From CAZLNV01 sp964561095 (lineage in GTDB: Bacteria; Bacillota_I; Bacilli_A; RF39; UBA660), in contig CAZLNV010000027.1 of NCBI GenBank assembly GCA_964561095.1, positions 1 to 10,927 of the forward strand: a DNA stretch of 10,927 nt. Direction: 5' to 3'. Shown piece after piece: positions 1 through 7,167 of the stretch. Numbering within the stretch: the stretch's first letter is position 1; every line of letters starts with the position of its first letter. The translations under genes were made by a program, and so were the position numbers. The notes below the pieces were generated by a model, which had not been told where the DNA came from, made no database searches, and saw only the letters and a program-made list of their open reading frames with translations.

Positions 1-339
1 TATCAAAAGTATAAAAATAGCTTTCAAAGAAAAGAATGTTCAAATTTTTGTGAAGGTATAGTTGAGGATACACAAAAATTTGAACTAGAAAATGGCTATA
101 ATCTTTTATGTAGAGATATTCTGGTTGAATCAGGCGATGTATATTATGGAGACTATGACTATCATATTTATAGATTTGGATTGGAAGATGAAAAGGGTGG
201 TTTAGTAGTGCCAATTATTTATGAAAAGATTAATGAAGAAAATGATAAAATTCAATTTATAAATAAAAGTGATACCCTTATATTTTATATCCATGATAAA
301 AAATTAGAAAATAAAGTAAGTAGGAGAAAAAAACTATGA
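1..339 (+). CDS. Unrecognised protein, C-terminal part only (cut by left window edge)
   Basis: An open frame runs from the first base to a TGA at 337-339, giving the last 112 residues of a protein whose start lies outside the window. I do not recognise it. The visible part is rich in aromatic and acidic residues (a tyrosine/aspartate-rich stretch around residues 50-58), has three cysteines (about residues 13, 17 and 37) and ends in a basic tail (SRRKKL). There is no clear membrane segment or known motif. The next gene starts inside the stop codon (ATGA, 336-339), and that gene's ribosome binding site AGGAG (322-326) lies within this frame, so the two were probably translationally coupled in one operon. 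The reading frame is clean and its codon use matches the neighbours, so I think it is real; its function is unknown. Confidence 0.6.
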   Translation, partial: YQKYKNSFQRKECSNFCEGIVEDTQKFELENGYNLLCRDILVESGDVYYGDYDYHIYRFGLEDEKGGLVVPIIYEKINEENDKIQFINKSDTLIFYIHDKKLENKVSRRKKL

Positions 340-856
340 TATATTTTGAATTTAAGGAAATAGAAGGGAAGTTATATTTAAAAAAATATGATGTAGTTAT
401 AAATAAAGATTTACTTATTAAAGTAAGAAGCGAATTTTTATTAATAAACGTAGCAAAATAACTCATAAAAAATATGAAACCACTAAACAACCCAACGATA
501 GATATGATTTTGAACATATAAGGCAATACAAAAGTACAAAAGTTGGTGTAAGAGAATATAATGATTTTTATTCTGAAAATGAAGATATATATTTAGTTGA
601 ATATGATGAATATGAATATCCTATAGAAGTTGGTATTATTGATAGTTTACGTAAAAATAATGTATTTGTAATTGATAAAATTTTAGAATTAACTTCTTCT
701 AATAAGGAAGATATATACAAAAGATTAAGAAATTGTTTAACATTTATAGAAAGAAGTAAATTTATAGAAGTTGATAAAATAATGGAAGTATTGCATTTTT
801 TAAATGTAAGTGCACCTGATTATATTAAAGAAAGAACTAAGACTTTAAAAAAATAA
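336..856 (+). pseudogene. Unrecognised gene broken by a single-base frameshift
   Basis: An ATG at 336, nine bases after AGGAG (322-326), opens a frame that ends early at TAA 459-461 after 41 residues. A second frame, open from 422 to TAA 854-856, continues in the -1 register but has no ATG, GTG or TTG codon until an ATG at 782, so it has no usable start of its own. The frames overlap at a run of five T (435-439); adding one T there joins them into one protein of about 173 residues. The joined product is charged and soluble-looking, with a Glu/Tyr-rich middle (around 590-625) and a C-terminal half that looks helical. I do not recognise the family. The break could be a true decay mutation, an assembly error in the T-tract, or, less likely, programmed slippage: the site A-TTT-TTA is not a classic slippery heptamer and I see no downstream stem-loop. 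Confidence 0.6.
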
Positions 857-889
857 TAGTTTGCTGTATACTTAAATAGAGGTGAATGT

Positions 890-1639
890 ATGAGAGCATT
901 AATAACAGGAGCTTCTAATGGATTAGGATTAGAATTTGCTAAGGAATTAGATAAACTAGGATATGATCTAATATTAGTTGCTAGAAATGAGAAAAAATTA
1001 GAAGAATTAAAAAAAGAACTGACTAATGAAGTTGAAATAATACCAATGGATTTAAGTATTGAAGAAAATTTATATAAGCTTTATGATATGACTAAAGGAA
1101 AAGTAGATTTACTTATTAATAATGCTGGATTTGGTGTATTTGGAGAATTTACTAAGACCGATTTAAATGAAGAATTAAATTTAATCGATTTAAATATTAA
1201 GGCATATCATATATTAACAAAATTATTTTTAATTGATATGGTAAAAAGAGATAGTGGAAGAATTCTTAATGTTGCTTCTTCAGCGGCTTTTCAACCAGGG
1301 CCATTATTATCAACATATTATGCATCTAAAAGTTATGTATATAATTTAAGTGCTGCAATATATGAAGAACTAAGAAGAGAAAAAAGTCATGTTAAAATAA
1401 GTATACTTTGCCCTGGACCAGTAGATACTGGGTTTAATGATAGAGCAAATGTAAAATTTAGCATAAAAGGATTAAATTCAAACGATGTGGTTAAATATAC
1501 AATTGATAAGATGTTTAAAAATAAATTAATAATTATTCCAAGTTTAAAAATGAAGCTAGGTGTGTTTGCTAATAGATTATCATCAAGAAAATTAATTTTA
1601 AAAATAACTTATAAAATACAAAGAGCAAAAAAAAAGTAA
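890..1639 (+). CDS. Short-chain dehydrogenase/reductase (SDR), probably NADP(H)-dependent
   Basis: A 249-residue classical SDR oxidoreductase with a Rossmann fold. Visible landmarks in order: nucleotide-binding TGASNGLG at residues 6-13, Arg32 just after the second strand (a basic residue here usually means NADPH preference), NNAG at 77-80, the structural Asn102, catalytic Ser130, the active-site pair Tyr143/Lys147 (YxxxK), and CPGPVDT near 174-180. All four catalytic-site residues (Asn, Ser, Tyr, Lys) are intact. The basic C-terminal tail (from about 220) resembles SDR proteins that act on lipid or hydrophobic substrates, but the substrate cannot be read from sequence. The start is ATG 890, six bases after AGAGGTGA (878-884). 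The gene begins 33 bases after the broken gene, with no clear promoter or terminator between, so it may be read from upstream. Its last codons form part of the terminator shared with RNase J. Confidence 0.92.
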   Translation: MRALITGASNGLGLEFAKELDKLGYDLILVARNEKKLEELKKELTNEVEIIPMDLSIEENLYKLYDMTKGKVDLLINNAGFGVFGEFTKTDLNEELNLIDLNIKAYHILTKLFLIDMVKRDSGRILNVASSAAFQPGPLLSTYYASKSYVYNLSAAIYEELRREKSHVKISILCPGPVDTGFNDRANVKFSIKGLNSNDVVKYTIDKMFKNKLIIIPSLKMKLGVFANRLSSRKLILKITYKIQRAKKK

Positions 1640-1661
1640 CTATTCATTAGTTACTTTTTTT
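1627..1661. terminator. Bidirectional terminator shared by the SDR gene and RNase J
   Basis: GTAACTA (1636-1642) pairs with TAGTTAC (1648-1654) around the 5-base loop TTCAT. A 9-A run (1627-1635) on one side and a 7-T run (1655-1661) on the other lengthen the stem and give a U-tract to transcripts in either direction. The hairpin lies on the last codons of both genes: the SDR stop TAA is 1637-1639 and the RNase J stop TAG (minus strand) is 1640-1642. Confidence 0.85.
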
Positions 1662-3325
1662 ACATCTAATATAATTGGAATAATTATTGGCCTTCTTCCG
1701 GTTGATTCAATTATATATGAATTAATTTCTAAAATAATTTTATTTTTAAGATCTGTAATATTAAAATTGCTTTTTTCAAGTTCATTTAAAGTAATAGTAG
1801 ATATTTTATTTTGTATCATTCTTAATAAACTTTGATTATCATTTACAACTACAAATCCTCTTGTAGTTATATTAGGTTCTAATAACATTTTTTTATTTTG
1901 AACATCCACATTTAGTATAACTGATAATACACCATCAGTAGACATTATTTTTCTATCTCTTATAATAGTTGTACCAACATCACCAATTCTTTTGCCATCA
2001 ACATATATATCATTTATTGGCATAGTTCCTTTTCTCTCGACAATACCATCATGAAGAGATAATATATCTCCATTTTTAAGTATAAAAGTATTTTCAGGTT
2101 TTATATCACATGATATACCTAAATCAGCGTGTGCTCTTAACATTCTATATTCTCCGTGAACTGGCATAAAGTATTCAGGTTTTATTAATCTAATTAATAA
2201 TTTTAACTCTTCACTTTTAGCATGACCGCTAGTATGTATATCAGATTCATCGGTATTTGTATAAACTTTAGCACCTTTTAAGTATAACTTATTTATTATT
2301 CTATTAATGCTCATAGCATTTCCAGGAATAGGTGAAGATGAAAATATTACTGTGTCAGTAGGCAATAAAGTTATATTTTTGTCTGTACCATTTGCAATAC
2401 GAGATAATGCAGCTAAAGGTTCGCCTTGAGAACCAGTACAAAGTAAGCATATATCTCTTGGTTTAAGTAGTTTAGCTTCCTCTGGTGTAATAAATATATC
2501 TTTATCTTTTATATAACCACATTCAATAGCAATATCTATGCTATTATTCATGCTTCTTCCAAATGTAACAACTTTTCTGTCATTCTTTTTACATGTCTCT
2601 ATAATGTGAGTAAGTCTATAAATATTAGACGCAAATGTTGCAATAATTAGTCTGTCAGTACATCTAGCTACTATTTCACCTAATGTTTCATCTACTATAG
2701 ATTCACTATTAGAAAATCCCGGTACTAATGCATTGGTACTATCACTCATAAGAAGTTTTACACCATTTGTACCTATTTTAGCTATTTTTCCTAAATTAGC
2801 AACAGGCCCAATAGGTGTTAAATCAAATTTAAAATCTCCAGTAGTAACAACAACACCATTCGGTGTAGTAATACTTATTCCATAAGAATCTGGAATAGAG
2901 TGGGTAGTTCTAAAAAATTCTACGTTAAAGTGTTTAAAATTAACCACAGTGCTTTCATCATACTCAACTAAATTAGTAACTGGCATCATTCTTTCATTTA
3001 ATTTGTTAGTTATTAATTTAAAAGCTACTTTAGGAGCATATATAACTGGAAAATTAACATGTGCCATAACAAAAGGTAACCCACCAATGTGATCTTCATG
3101 CCCATGTGTAATAAATAATGCTTTTATTTTGTCTTGATGTAATTTTAAATAATTATAGTCAGCTAAAACATAATCAATTCCCAAAAGATTTTCTTCTGGA
3201 AACATTACACCAGCATCTATAACAATAATTTCATCTTCATGTTCTATAACGTACATGTTTTTTCCAATCTCGCCTAAGCCACCTAAAGCAAAAACAAGAG
3301 TTTCACCCATATTTTTTTCATTCAT
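1640..3325 (-). CDS. rnjA: Ribonuclease J (J1-type metallo-beta-lactamase/beta-CASP RNase)
   Basis: RNase J is a zinc-dependent 5'-3' exo- and endoribonuclease central to mRNA decay and rRNA maturation in Gram-positive bacteria. The 561-residue protein has the full metal site: HGHEDH at residues 74-79, His142, Asp164 (TTGDFKFD) and His390 (PVHGEYRML). The beta-CASP region contains GRSM (256-259) and SGHA (366-369), and a C-terminal domain follows. The intact HxHxDH indicates the active J1 form, not a degenerate J2. The start is ATG 3325, nine bases after GGAGG (3335-3339). An in-frame ATG at 3379 would add 18 residues but lies upstream of the predicted transcript start, in the promoter spacer. 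With the 3325 start the catalytic residues fall at the numbers known for B. subtilis RNase J1 (H76, D78, H390), from memory. It lies downstream of tex on the same strand but has its own strong promoter. Confidence 0.95.
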   Translation of the reverse strand: MNEKNMGETLVFALGGLGEIGKNMYVIEHEDEIIVIDAGVMFPEENLLGIDYVLADYNYLKLHQDKIKALFITHGHEDHIGGLPFVMAHVNFPVIYAPKVAFKLITNKLNERMMPVTNLVEYDESTVVNFKHFNVEFFRTTHSIPDSYGISITTPNGVVVTTGDFKFDLTPIGPVANLGKIAKIGTNGVKLLMSDSTNALVPGFSNSESIVDETLGEIVARCTDRLIIATFASNIYRLTHIIETCKKNDRKVVTFGRSMNNSIDIAIECGYIKDKDIFITPEEAKLLKPRDICLLCTGSQGEPLAALSRIANGTDKNITLLPTDTVIFSSSPIPGNAMSINRIINKLYLKGAKVYTNTDESDIHTSGHAKSEELKLLIRLIKPEYFMPVHGEYRMLRAHADLGISCDIKPENTFILKNGDILSLHDGIVERKGTMPINDIYVDGKRIGDVGTTIIRDRKIMSTDGVLSVILNVDVQNKKMLLEPNITTRGFVVVNDNQSLLRMIQNKISTITLNELEKSNFNITDLKNKIILEINSYIIESTGRRPIIIPIILDVKKVTNE

Positions 3326-3367
3326 AATTTCTTTCCTCCAAATACTAAAAGTAAATTTGTTAATATG

Positions 3368-3396
3368 ATTATATAACAATTTATTGATTTTGTCTA
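3368..3396 (-). promoter_or_regulatory. Promoter of the RNase J gene
   Basis: On the minus strand, -35 TAGACA (3396-3391) and a perfect -10 TATAAT (3373-3368) are separated by exactly 17 bases. The expected transcript start is near 3361, giving a leader of about 36 bases before ATG 3325. This fits a vegetative sigma-A promoter. Confidence 0.8.
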
Positions 3397-3535
3397 GTAT
3401 TTATGAAGCAAATGTGACATTATTACTATATAAATTATAGGTACACTTTAGTCGCGTACACACTATCACAAGCCTTGAGCATAGTTTTTACATTCTAATA
3501 ATTGAGGAATATAATACTAAATACAAAATGTCTAT

Positions 3536-5671
3536 TTATTTGTTATCGATTAAAGTTAGTGATACTTTATTTTTTTCTTTCAATATTTCTAGTACATAAC
3601 AATCAATTACCATGCCAACTGACAATACTTCACTAGGGTGTTTTATAAATTTATTTGATATCTTCGAGATATGAACTAGTGCATCATTCTTTAAACCTAT
3701 ATCTATAAATGCTCCAAAGTCAACTACATTTCTAACTGTACCTTGTAGTTTCATGCCGATTGTTAAATCTTCTATTTTTAAAATATTTGATTTTAGTATA
3801 GGAGCATCATAATTTTCCCTATAATCTCTTTTAGGAGTCTTTAACGATGTAATAATATTTTCTAATGTATAAATATCAGTATTCACTTCATCACAAATAG
3901 TTTTAAGATTTAATTCATCAAGTTTTTTTACTAAGTCTTCTGTTCCAATACTTTTTATATCAATGTTTATTAAAGATAGAAATTTCATAGTTATTTCGTA
4001 ACTTTCAGGGTGAATGTTAGTTTCATCTAGAGGATTAGCACCATCAACAACTCTCATAAATCCGATTGATTGAATATAAGTTTTATCACTAAATAATTTT
4101 TTCTTTTTCACTTCATCACGAGACATTATTTTTCCATTTTCTTCTCTGTATTTTATTATTTTATCTATATTAGTTTTAGTTAGTCCAGAAATATATTTTA
4201 AAATAAATGGAGAAGCAGTATTAATGTTTACTCCAACATTGTTAACAACTTTTGTAATAACAAAATCTAATGAATCACTTAATTTAGATTGATTTACATC
4301 ATGCTGATAAAGACCTACACCAATAGATTTGGGATCTATCTTGACAAGTTCATTTAAAGGATCTTGTAATCTTCTTGCGATTGATATTGCACTTCTTTGT
4401 TCTACGTGCAGGGTAGGAAATTCATCAATTGCAAGTTTTGATGCTGAATAAACACTTGCTCCAGCTTCACTTACAATTGCATATTTACATTTACCAAATT
4501 CATTAATTGTTTCACTAACAAGTTTTTCACTTTCTCTTGAAGCAGTTCCATTTCCAATAGCAATAATATCTATATTATATTCATTAATAAGTTCTTTTAA
4601 CTTTTCTTTTGATTTATCCCATTCATTTTTAGGTTCGTGTGGATAAATAACTGAAATATTCAATACTTTAGAAGTAATATCAACTACTGCAAGTTTACAA
4701 CCTGTTCTATAAGCCGGATCAAATCCTAAAACTATTTTTTCTTTCATTGGAGGAATTAAAAGAAGATTTTCAAGATTTTCACCAAATGATTTGATTGCTG
4801 TATCCTCAGCATTAAGAGTTAAATCTCCTCTAATTTCTCTTTCAATAGAAGGGCATATTAATCTTTTATAAGCATCTTTTATAGAACTCTTTATAATATC
4901 TTTTACAACTGATTCTCTTTTTATAACGTTTTTTTCTAAAAAATCAATTATGTCATTTTCATTAATTTCGATATTAACAGTTAATATTTTTTCTTTTTCA
5001 CCTCTATTAATTGCTAAAATTCTATGAGGTTTAATATATTTAATTGCTTCATTAAAATCATAATACATTTCATATACTTTATTTTCGTCAGATGCATTCT
5101 TTTTAATTTTAGAAACTAATATGCCATTTTTCCAAAAGTAGCTTCTTATCCATTTTCTATATTTAGCATTATTGCTTATCTCTTCTGCAATAATATATGA
5201 AGCTCCAAGGATAGCCTCATCTATAGTTTTAATATTCTCATTAAAAAACTTTTCAATGTTATTTAATTCACTGGGAAAGCTCATTATTAATTTTGCCAAA
5301 GGTTCAAGCCCATTTTTAATAGCTTCAGTTGCTTTAGTTTTTTTCTTTTCTTTATATGGTAAATATATATCTTCAACTTCAACTAATTTTTTAGCATTCA
5401 TTATGTTAATTTTTATTTCATCTGTAAGCATTCCTTTTTCATCTATTAATCTAATAACATCTTCTTTTCTTTTTAATAGGTTAACTTCATATTCATAATA
5501 CTCATTAATCTTTCTAATTTGTTCCTCATCTAATCCGGACGTTGCTTCTTTTCTATACCTAGCAATAAACGGTATAGTGTTTCCTTCACTTAAAAGTTTT
5601 AAAGTGAATTCTACTTGCTTTGTAGTGATACTCAAAATATCACTTAAATTTTTAATAATTTCTTCATTCAT
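3536..5671 (-). CDS. tex: Tex-family S1 RNA-binding protein
   Basis: Tex is a conserved cytoplasmic nucleic-acid-binding protein related to eukaryotic Spt6, linked to transcription and RNA metabolism; its exact role in Bacillota is unsettled. At 711 residues it has the family's usual length and order: an N-terminal helical Tex domain (about 1-200, with IPFIARYRKEATSGLDE at 33-49), a YqgF/RNase H-like domain (about 312-440, with GFDPAYRTGCK at 316-326 and HVEQRSAISIARRLQDP at 422-438), helix-hairpin-helix segments (about 470-560, with VNINTASPFIL at 481-491) and a C-terminal S1 domain (about 638-706, with GTVRNVVDFGAFIDIG). The start is ATG 5671, eight bases after AAGGAG (5685-5680); a promoter lies just upstream. 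It is divergent from ftsY. I see no clear terminator after its stop, so some transcripts may run into the RNase J gene, which would put two RNA-handling genes on one message. Confidence 0.95.
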   Translation of the reverse strand: MNEEIIKNLSDILSITTKQVEFTLKLLSEGNTIPFIARYRKEATSGLDEEQIRKINEYYEYEVNLLKRKEDVIRLIDEKGMLTDEIKINIMNAKKLVEVEDIYLPYKEKKKTKATEAIKNGLEPLAKLIMSFPSELNNIEKFFNENIKTIDEAILGASYIIAEEISNNAKYRKWIRSYFWKNGILVSKIKKNASDENKVYEMYYDFNEAIKYIKPHRILAINRGEKEKILTVNIEINENDIIDFLEKNVIKRESVVKDIIKSSIKDAYKRLICPSIEREIRGDLTLNAEDTAIKSFGENLENLLLIPPMKEKIVLGFDPAYRTGCKLAVVDITSKVLNISVIYPHEPKNEWDKSKEKLKELINEYNIDIIAIGNGTASRESEKLVSETINEFGKCKYAIVSEAGASVYSASKLAIDEFPTLHVEQRSAISIARRLQDPLNELVKIDPKSIGVGLYQHDVNQSKLSDSLDFVITKVVNNVGVNINTASPFILKYISGLTKTNIDKIIKYREENGKIMSRDEVKKKKLFSDKTYIQSIGFMRVVDGANPLDETNIHPESYEITMKFLSLINIDIKSIGTEDLVKKLDELNLKTICDEVNTDIYTLENIITSLKTPKRDYRENYDAPILKSNILKIEDLTIGMKLQGTVRNVVDFGAFIDIGLKNDALVHISKISNKFIKHPSEVLSVGMVIDCYVLEILKEKNKVSLTLIDNK

Positions 5672-5700
5672 TTGATATGCTCCTTATATATACAAGTTTT

Positions 5701-5729
5701 ATTGTAGCAATAAATTCTTTTTAATTCAA
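5701..5729 (-). promoter_or_regulatory. Promoter of tex
   Basis: On the minus strand, -35 TTGAAT (5729-5724) and -10 TACAAT (5706-5701) are separated by 17 bases. The expected start is near 5694, about 23 bases before ATG 5671. The spacer coincides with one arm of the inverted repeat at 5711-5755. Confidence 0.65.
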
Positions 5730-5755
5730 AGCATTTGTAATATAAAAAGAATTTA
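5711..5755. repeat. Perfect 13-bp inverted repeat between tex and ftsY
   Basis: TAAATTCTTTTTA (5711-5723) is repeated as its exact reverse complement at 5743-5755, with 19 bases between. The left arm fills most of the tex promoter spacer, and the -35 box of tex sits in the gap. The arm centres are 32 bp apart, about three helical turns. It could be a binding site for a dimeric or tetrameric regulator, or a hairpin, but the arms are very AT-rich and chance is possible. Confidence 0.5.
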
Positions 5756-5773
5756 AATACAATAATATTATAT

Positions 5774-5802
5774 TTGCCCTGAAATAAATTCTAAAATATG
5801 AT
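5774..5802 (+). promoter_or_regulatory. Likely promoter of ftsY-ylxM
   Basis: -35 TTGCCC (5774-5779, weak) and -10 TATGAT (5797-5802) are separated by 17 bases. The expected start near 5809 leaves a leader of about 17 bases holding only the ribosome binding site AGGTGA (5815-5820). Confidence 0.5.
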
Positions 5803-5825
5803 AAAATTATAAATAGGTGATTAGC

Positions 5826-6818
5826 ATGGGATTGTTTTCTAATATTAAAAATATATTTAGTAAAAAAGAAACTACTAAAGAGAATATTGAAGAAATAAAA
5901 GAAGTTGAAAAGTATGAAGAAGGTTTAGGTAAAACTAAAAAAGAATTTTTAAATAAATTAAACATATTAGGTATTAAATATACTAAAATAAATGATGACT
6001 TTTTTGATGAATTAGAAGAGTTATTAATAATGGCTGATATAAGTGTTGAAACTGTTATGTTCATGATTGAAAAATTAAAAAAAAGGTGTAAAGAAGAAAA
6101 AATTGAAAATTTTGAAGATTTAAAAGAAGTAATAGTTGATGAATTATTATTGCTTTATGTAGATGGGAAAGTAGTTAGTTCTAAGTTAAATATTAAAAGT
6201 AATGATCTAAGTGTATTATTATTTGTTGGAGTAAATGGAGTAGGCAAAACCACAAGTATTGCTAAAATTGCTAAGAAGTTAATAAATAATGGTAAAAAAG
6301 TTACGTTAATCGCAGGCGATACTTTTAGAGCTGGAGCAGTTGAACAATTAAAAATATGGAGTGAAAAAGTTGGCTCTGAATTTTATGGAACAGATTTAAA
6401 AGATCCATCAAGTGTTATTTATGATGGGCTTATTAAAGCTAAAGAAATGAATATTGATGTAGTTTTAATAGATACAGCTGGAAGACTTCAAAATAAAAGT
6501 AATTTAATGAAAGAATTAGAAAAAATTAATAAAGTAATTGGTACTTTATGCCCCGGGAGCCCAGAAGAAACACTTTTGGTTATAGATGCTTCAACTGGAC
6601 AAAATGGAATTGATCAAGCTAAAAATTTTATGGATATTACGAATGTTACAGGGCTAATTCTTACTAAAATGGATGGAACTGCGAAAGGTGGAATAGTATT
6701 AAGCATTAAAAAAGAAACTGGTTTGCCAGTTAAATTTATTGGCTTTGGAGAGAAAGAAGAAGACTTGATGAGCTTTGATATTGAAAAATATATATATGGA
6801 TTATTTAAGGAGTTTTAA
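5826..6818 (+). CDS. ftsY: Signal recognition particle receptor FtsY
   Basis: FtsY is the membrane-associated SRP receptor GTPase. It pairs with Ffh to deliver ribosomes making membrane proteins to the translocon, and both GTPases act together on GTP. The 330-residue protein has a short charged N-terminal region (about 1-40), an N domain helical bundle (about 41-125) and the G domain with all motifs: P-loop GVNGVGKTT (135-143), DTFRAGA (165-171), DTAGR (216-220), TKMD (280-283) and GFGEK (306-310). The amphipathic start (MGLFSNIKNIFSKK) is a likely lipid-binding helix. The start is ATG 5826, six bases after AGGTG (5815-5819). A GTG at 5817 in the same frame is part of the ribosome binding site and is rejected as a start. 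ylxM follows directly after the stop, forming an operon. Confidence 0.95.
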   Translation: MGLFSNIKNIFSKKETTKENIEEIKEVEKYEEGLGKTKKEFLNKLNILGIKYTKINDDFFDELEELLIMADISVETVMFMIEKLKKRCKEEKIENFEDLKEVIVDELLLLYVDGKVVSSKLNIKSNDLSVLLFVGVNGVGKTTSIAKIAKKLINNGKKVTLIAGDTFRAGAVEQLKIWSEKVGSEFYGTDLKDPSSVIYDGLIKAKEMNIDVVLIDTAGRLQNKSNLMKELEKINKVIGTLCPGSPEETLLVIDASTGQNGIDQAKNFMDITNVTGLILTKMDGTAKGGIVLSIKKETGLPVKFIGFGEKEEDLMSFDIEKYIYGLFKEF

Positions 6819-7115
6819 ATGGATAAACGTGAATATTTAATTGAATTATATGAAGAATATAAAGGACTATTAACAGAAAAGCAAAGAAGTTATTTTGAAA
6901 GTTATTATTTTGAAGATTTGTCTCTTAATGAAATAGCCGAAATTAATAAAGTTACTAAATCTTTAGTTGGTAAAACAATAAATGGGGTTGAATCAAAACT
7001 AATTAATTATGAAAATATTTTAAAAATCAATGAAAAAAACGAATTGTTAAAAAATATTATTAAAGAAAGTAATGAGACTTTAAAAATTAAACTCGAAGAG
7101 ATTTTGTTTAAATAA
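6819..7115 (+). CDS. ylxM: YlxM-type helix-turn-helix protein (UPF0122)
   Basis: A 98-residue protein of the YlxM/UPF0122 family, known as the small helix-turn-helix partner encoded with SRP genes; a role in modulating SRP has been proposed for streptococcal YlxM. The N-terminal part (LTEKQRSYFESYYFEDLSL, residues 18-36) is the family signature and leads into a sigma-70 region 4-like HTH (about 34-62). The C-terminal third is a charged helix with coiled-coil character. The usual recognition helix begins with a VSRQAV-like string in better-known members; here it reads VTKSLVGKTI. ATG 6819 directly follows the ftsY TAA, and its ribosome binding site AAGGAG (6807-6812) lies inside ftsY, so translation is coupled. 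ffh, which often follows, is not here: a new promoter starts at the ylxM stop. Confidence 0.85.
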   Translation: MDKREYLIELYEEYKGLLTEKQRSYFESYYFEDLSLNEIAEINKVTKSLVGKTINGVESKLINYENILKINEKNELLKNIIKESNETLKIKLEEILFK

Positions 7116-7116
7116 A

Positions 7117-7145
7117 TTGAAATATTAACTAATTTTATTTATAAT
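7117..7145 (+). promoter_or_regulatory. Promoter of the pilin-like gene
   Basis: -35 TTGAAA (7117-7122) and a perfect -10 TATAAT (7140-7145) are separated by 17 bases, starting immediately after the ylxM stop. The expected start near 7152 gives a very short leader before the ribosome binding site AAAGGA (7154-7159). Confidence 0.75.
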
Positions 7146-7167
7146 AGAATTATAAAGGATGGATAAT

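Noticed and set aside
337..339. TGA read as tryptophan (Mollicutes code 4)
   Set aside because: The AT-richness suggested it, but all tryptophans in leuS are TGG, and reading through this TGA meets TAG after eight codons. The overlapping ATG with a good ribosome binding site supports TGA as a stop.
434..440. Programmed -1 frameshift site A-TTT-TTA
   Set aside because: The register change is -1, but the heptamer does not fit X-XXY-YYZ and no stem-loop follows at the right distance. A one-base loss in the T run is simpler.
278..526. Hydrophobic minus-strand open frame opposite the left-edge genes
   Set aside because: It is the complement of AT-rich coding sequence, has no convincing ribosome binding site and conflicts with the supported plus-strand frames.
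844..872. Possible promoter of the SDR gene (-10 TATACT at 867-872)
   Set aside because: The -35 (TTTAAA) is poor, and the start point would fall at the ribosome binding site. Not strong enough to list.
1628..1654. A-AAA-AAG slippery run followed by a hairpin at the SDR end
   Set aside because: The stem starts directly at the run with no spacer, and the stop codon is in the stem. It is better explained as the bidirectional terminator.
3397..3535. Small RNA or structured leader between tex and the RNase J gene, with direct repeats GTACAC at 3441 and 3456
   Set aside because: Only weak, bulged stems and no T-tract terminator; no recognised RNA family. A TATAAT-like string here lacks a -35 partner. 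I see nothing I can support.
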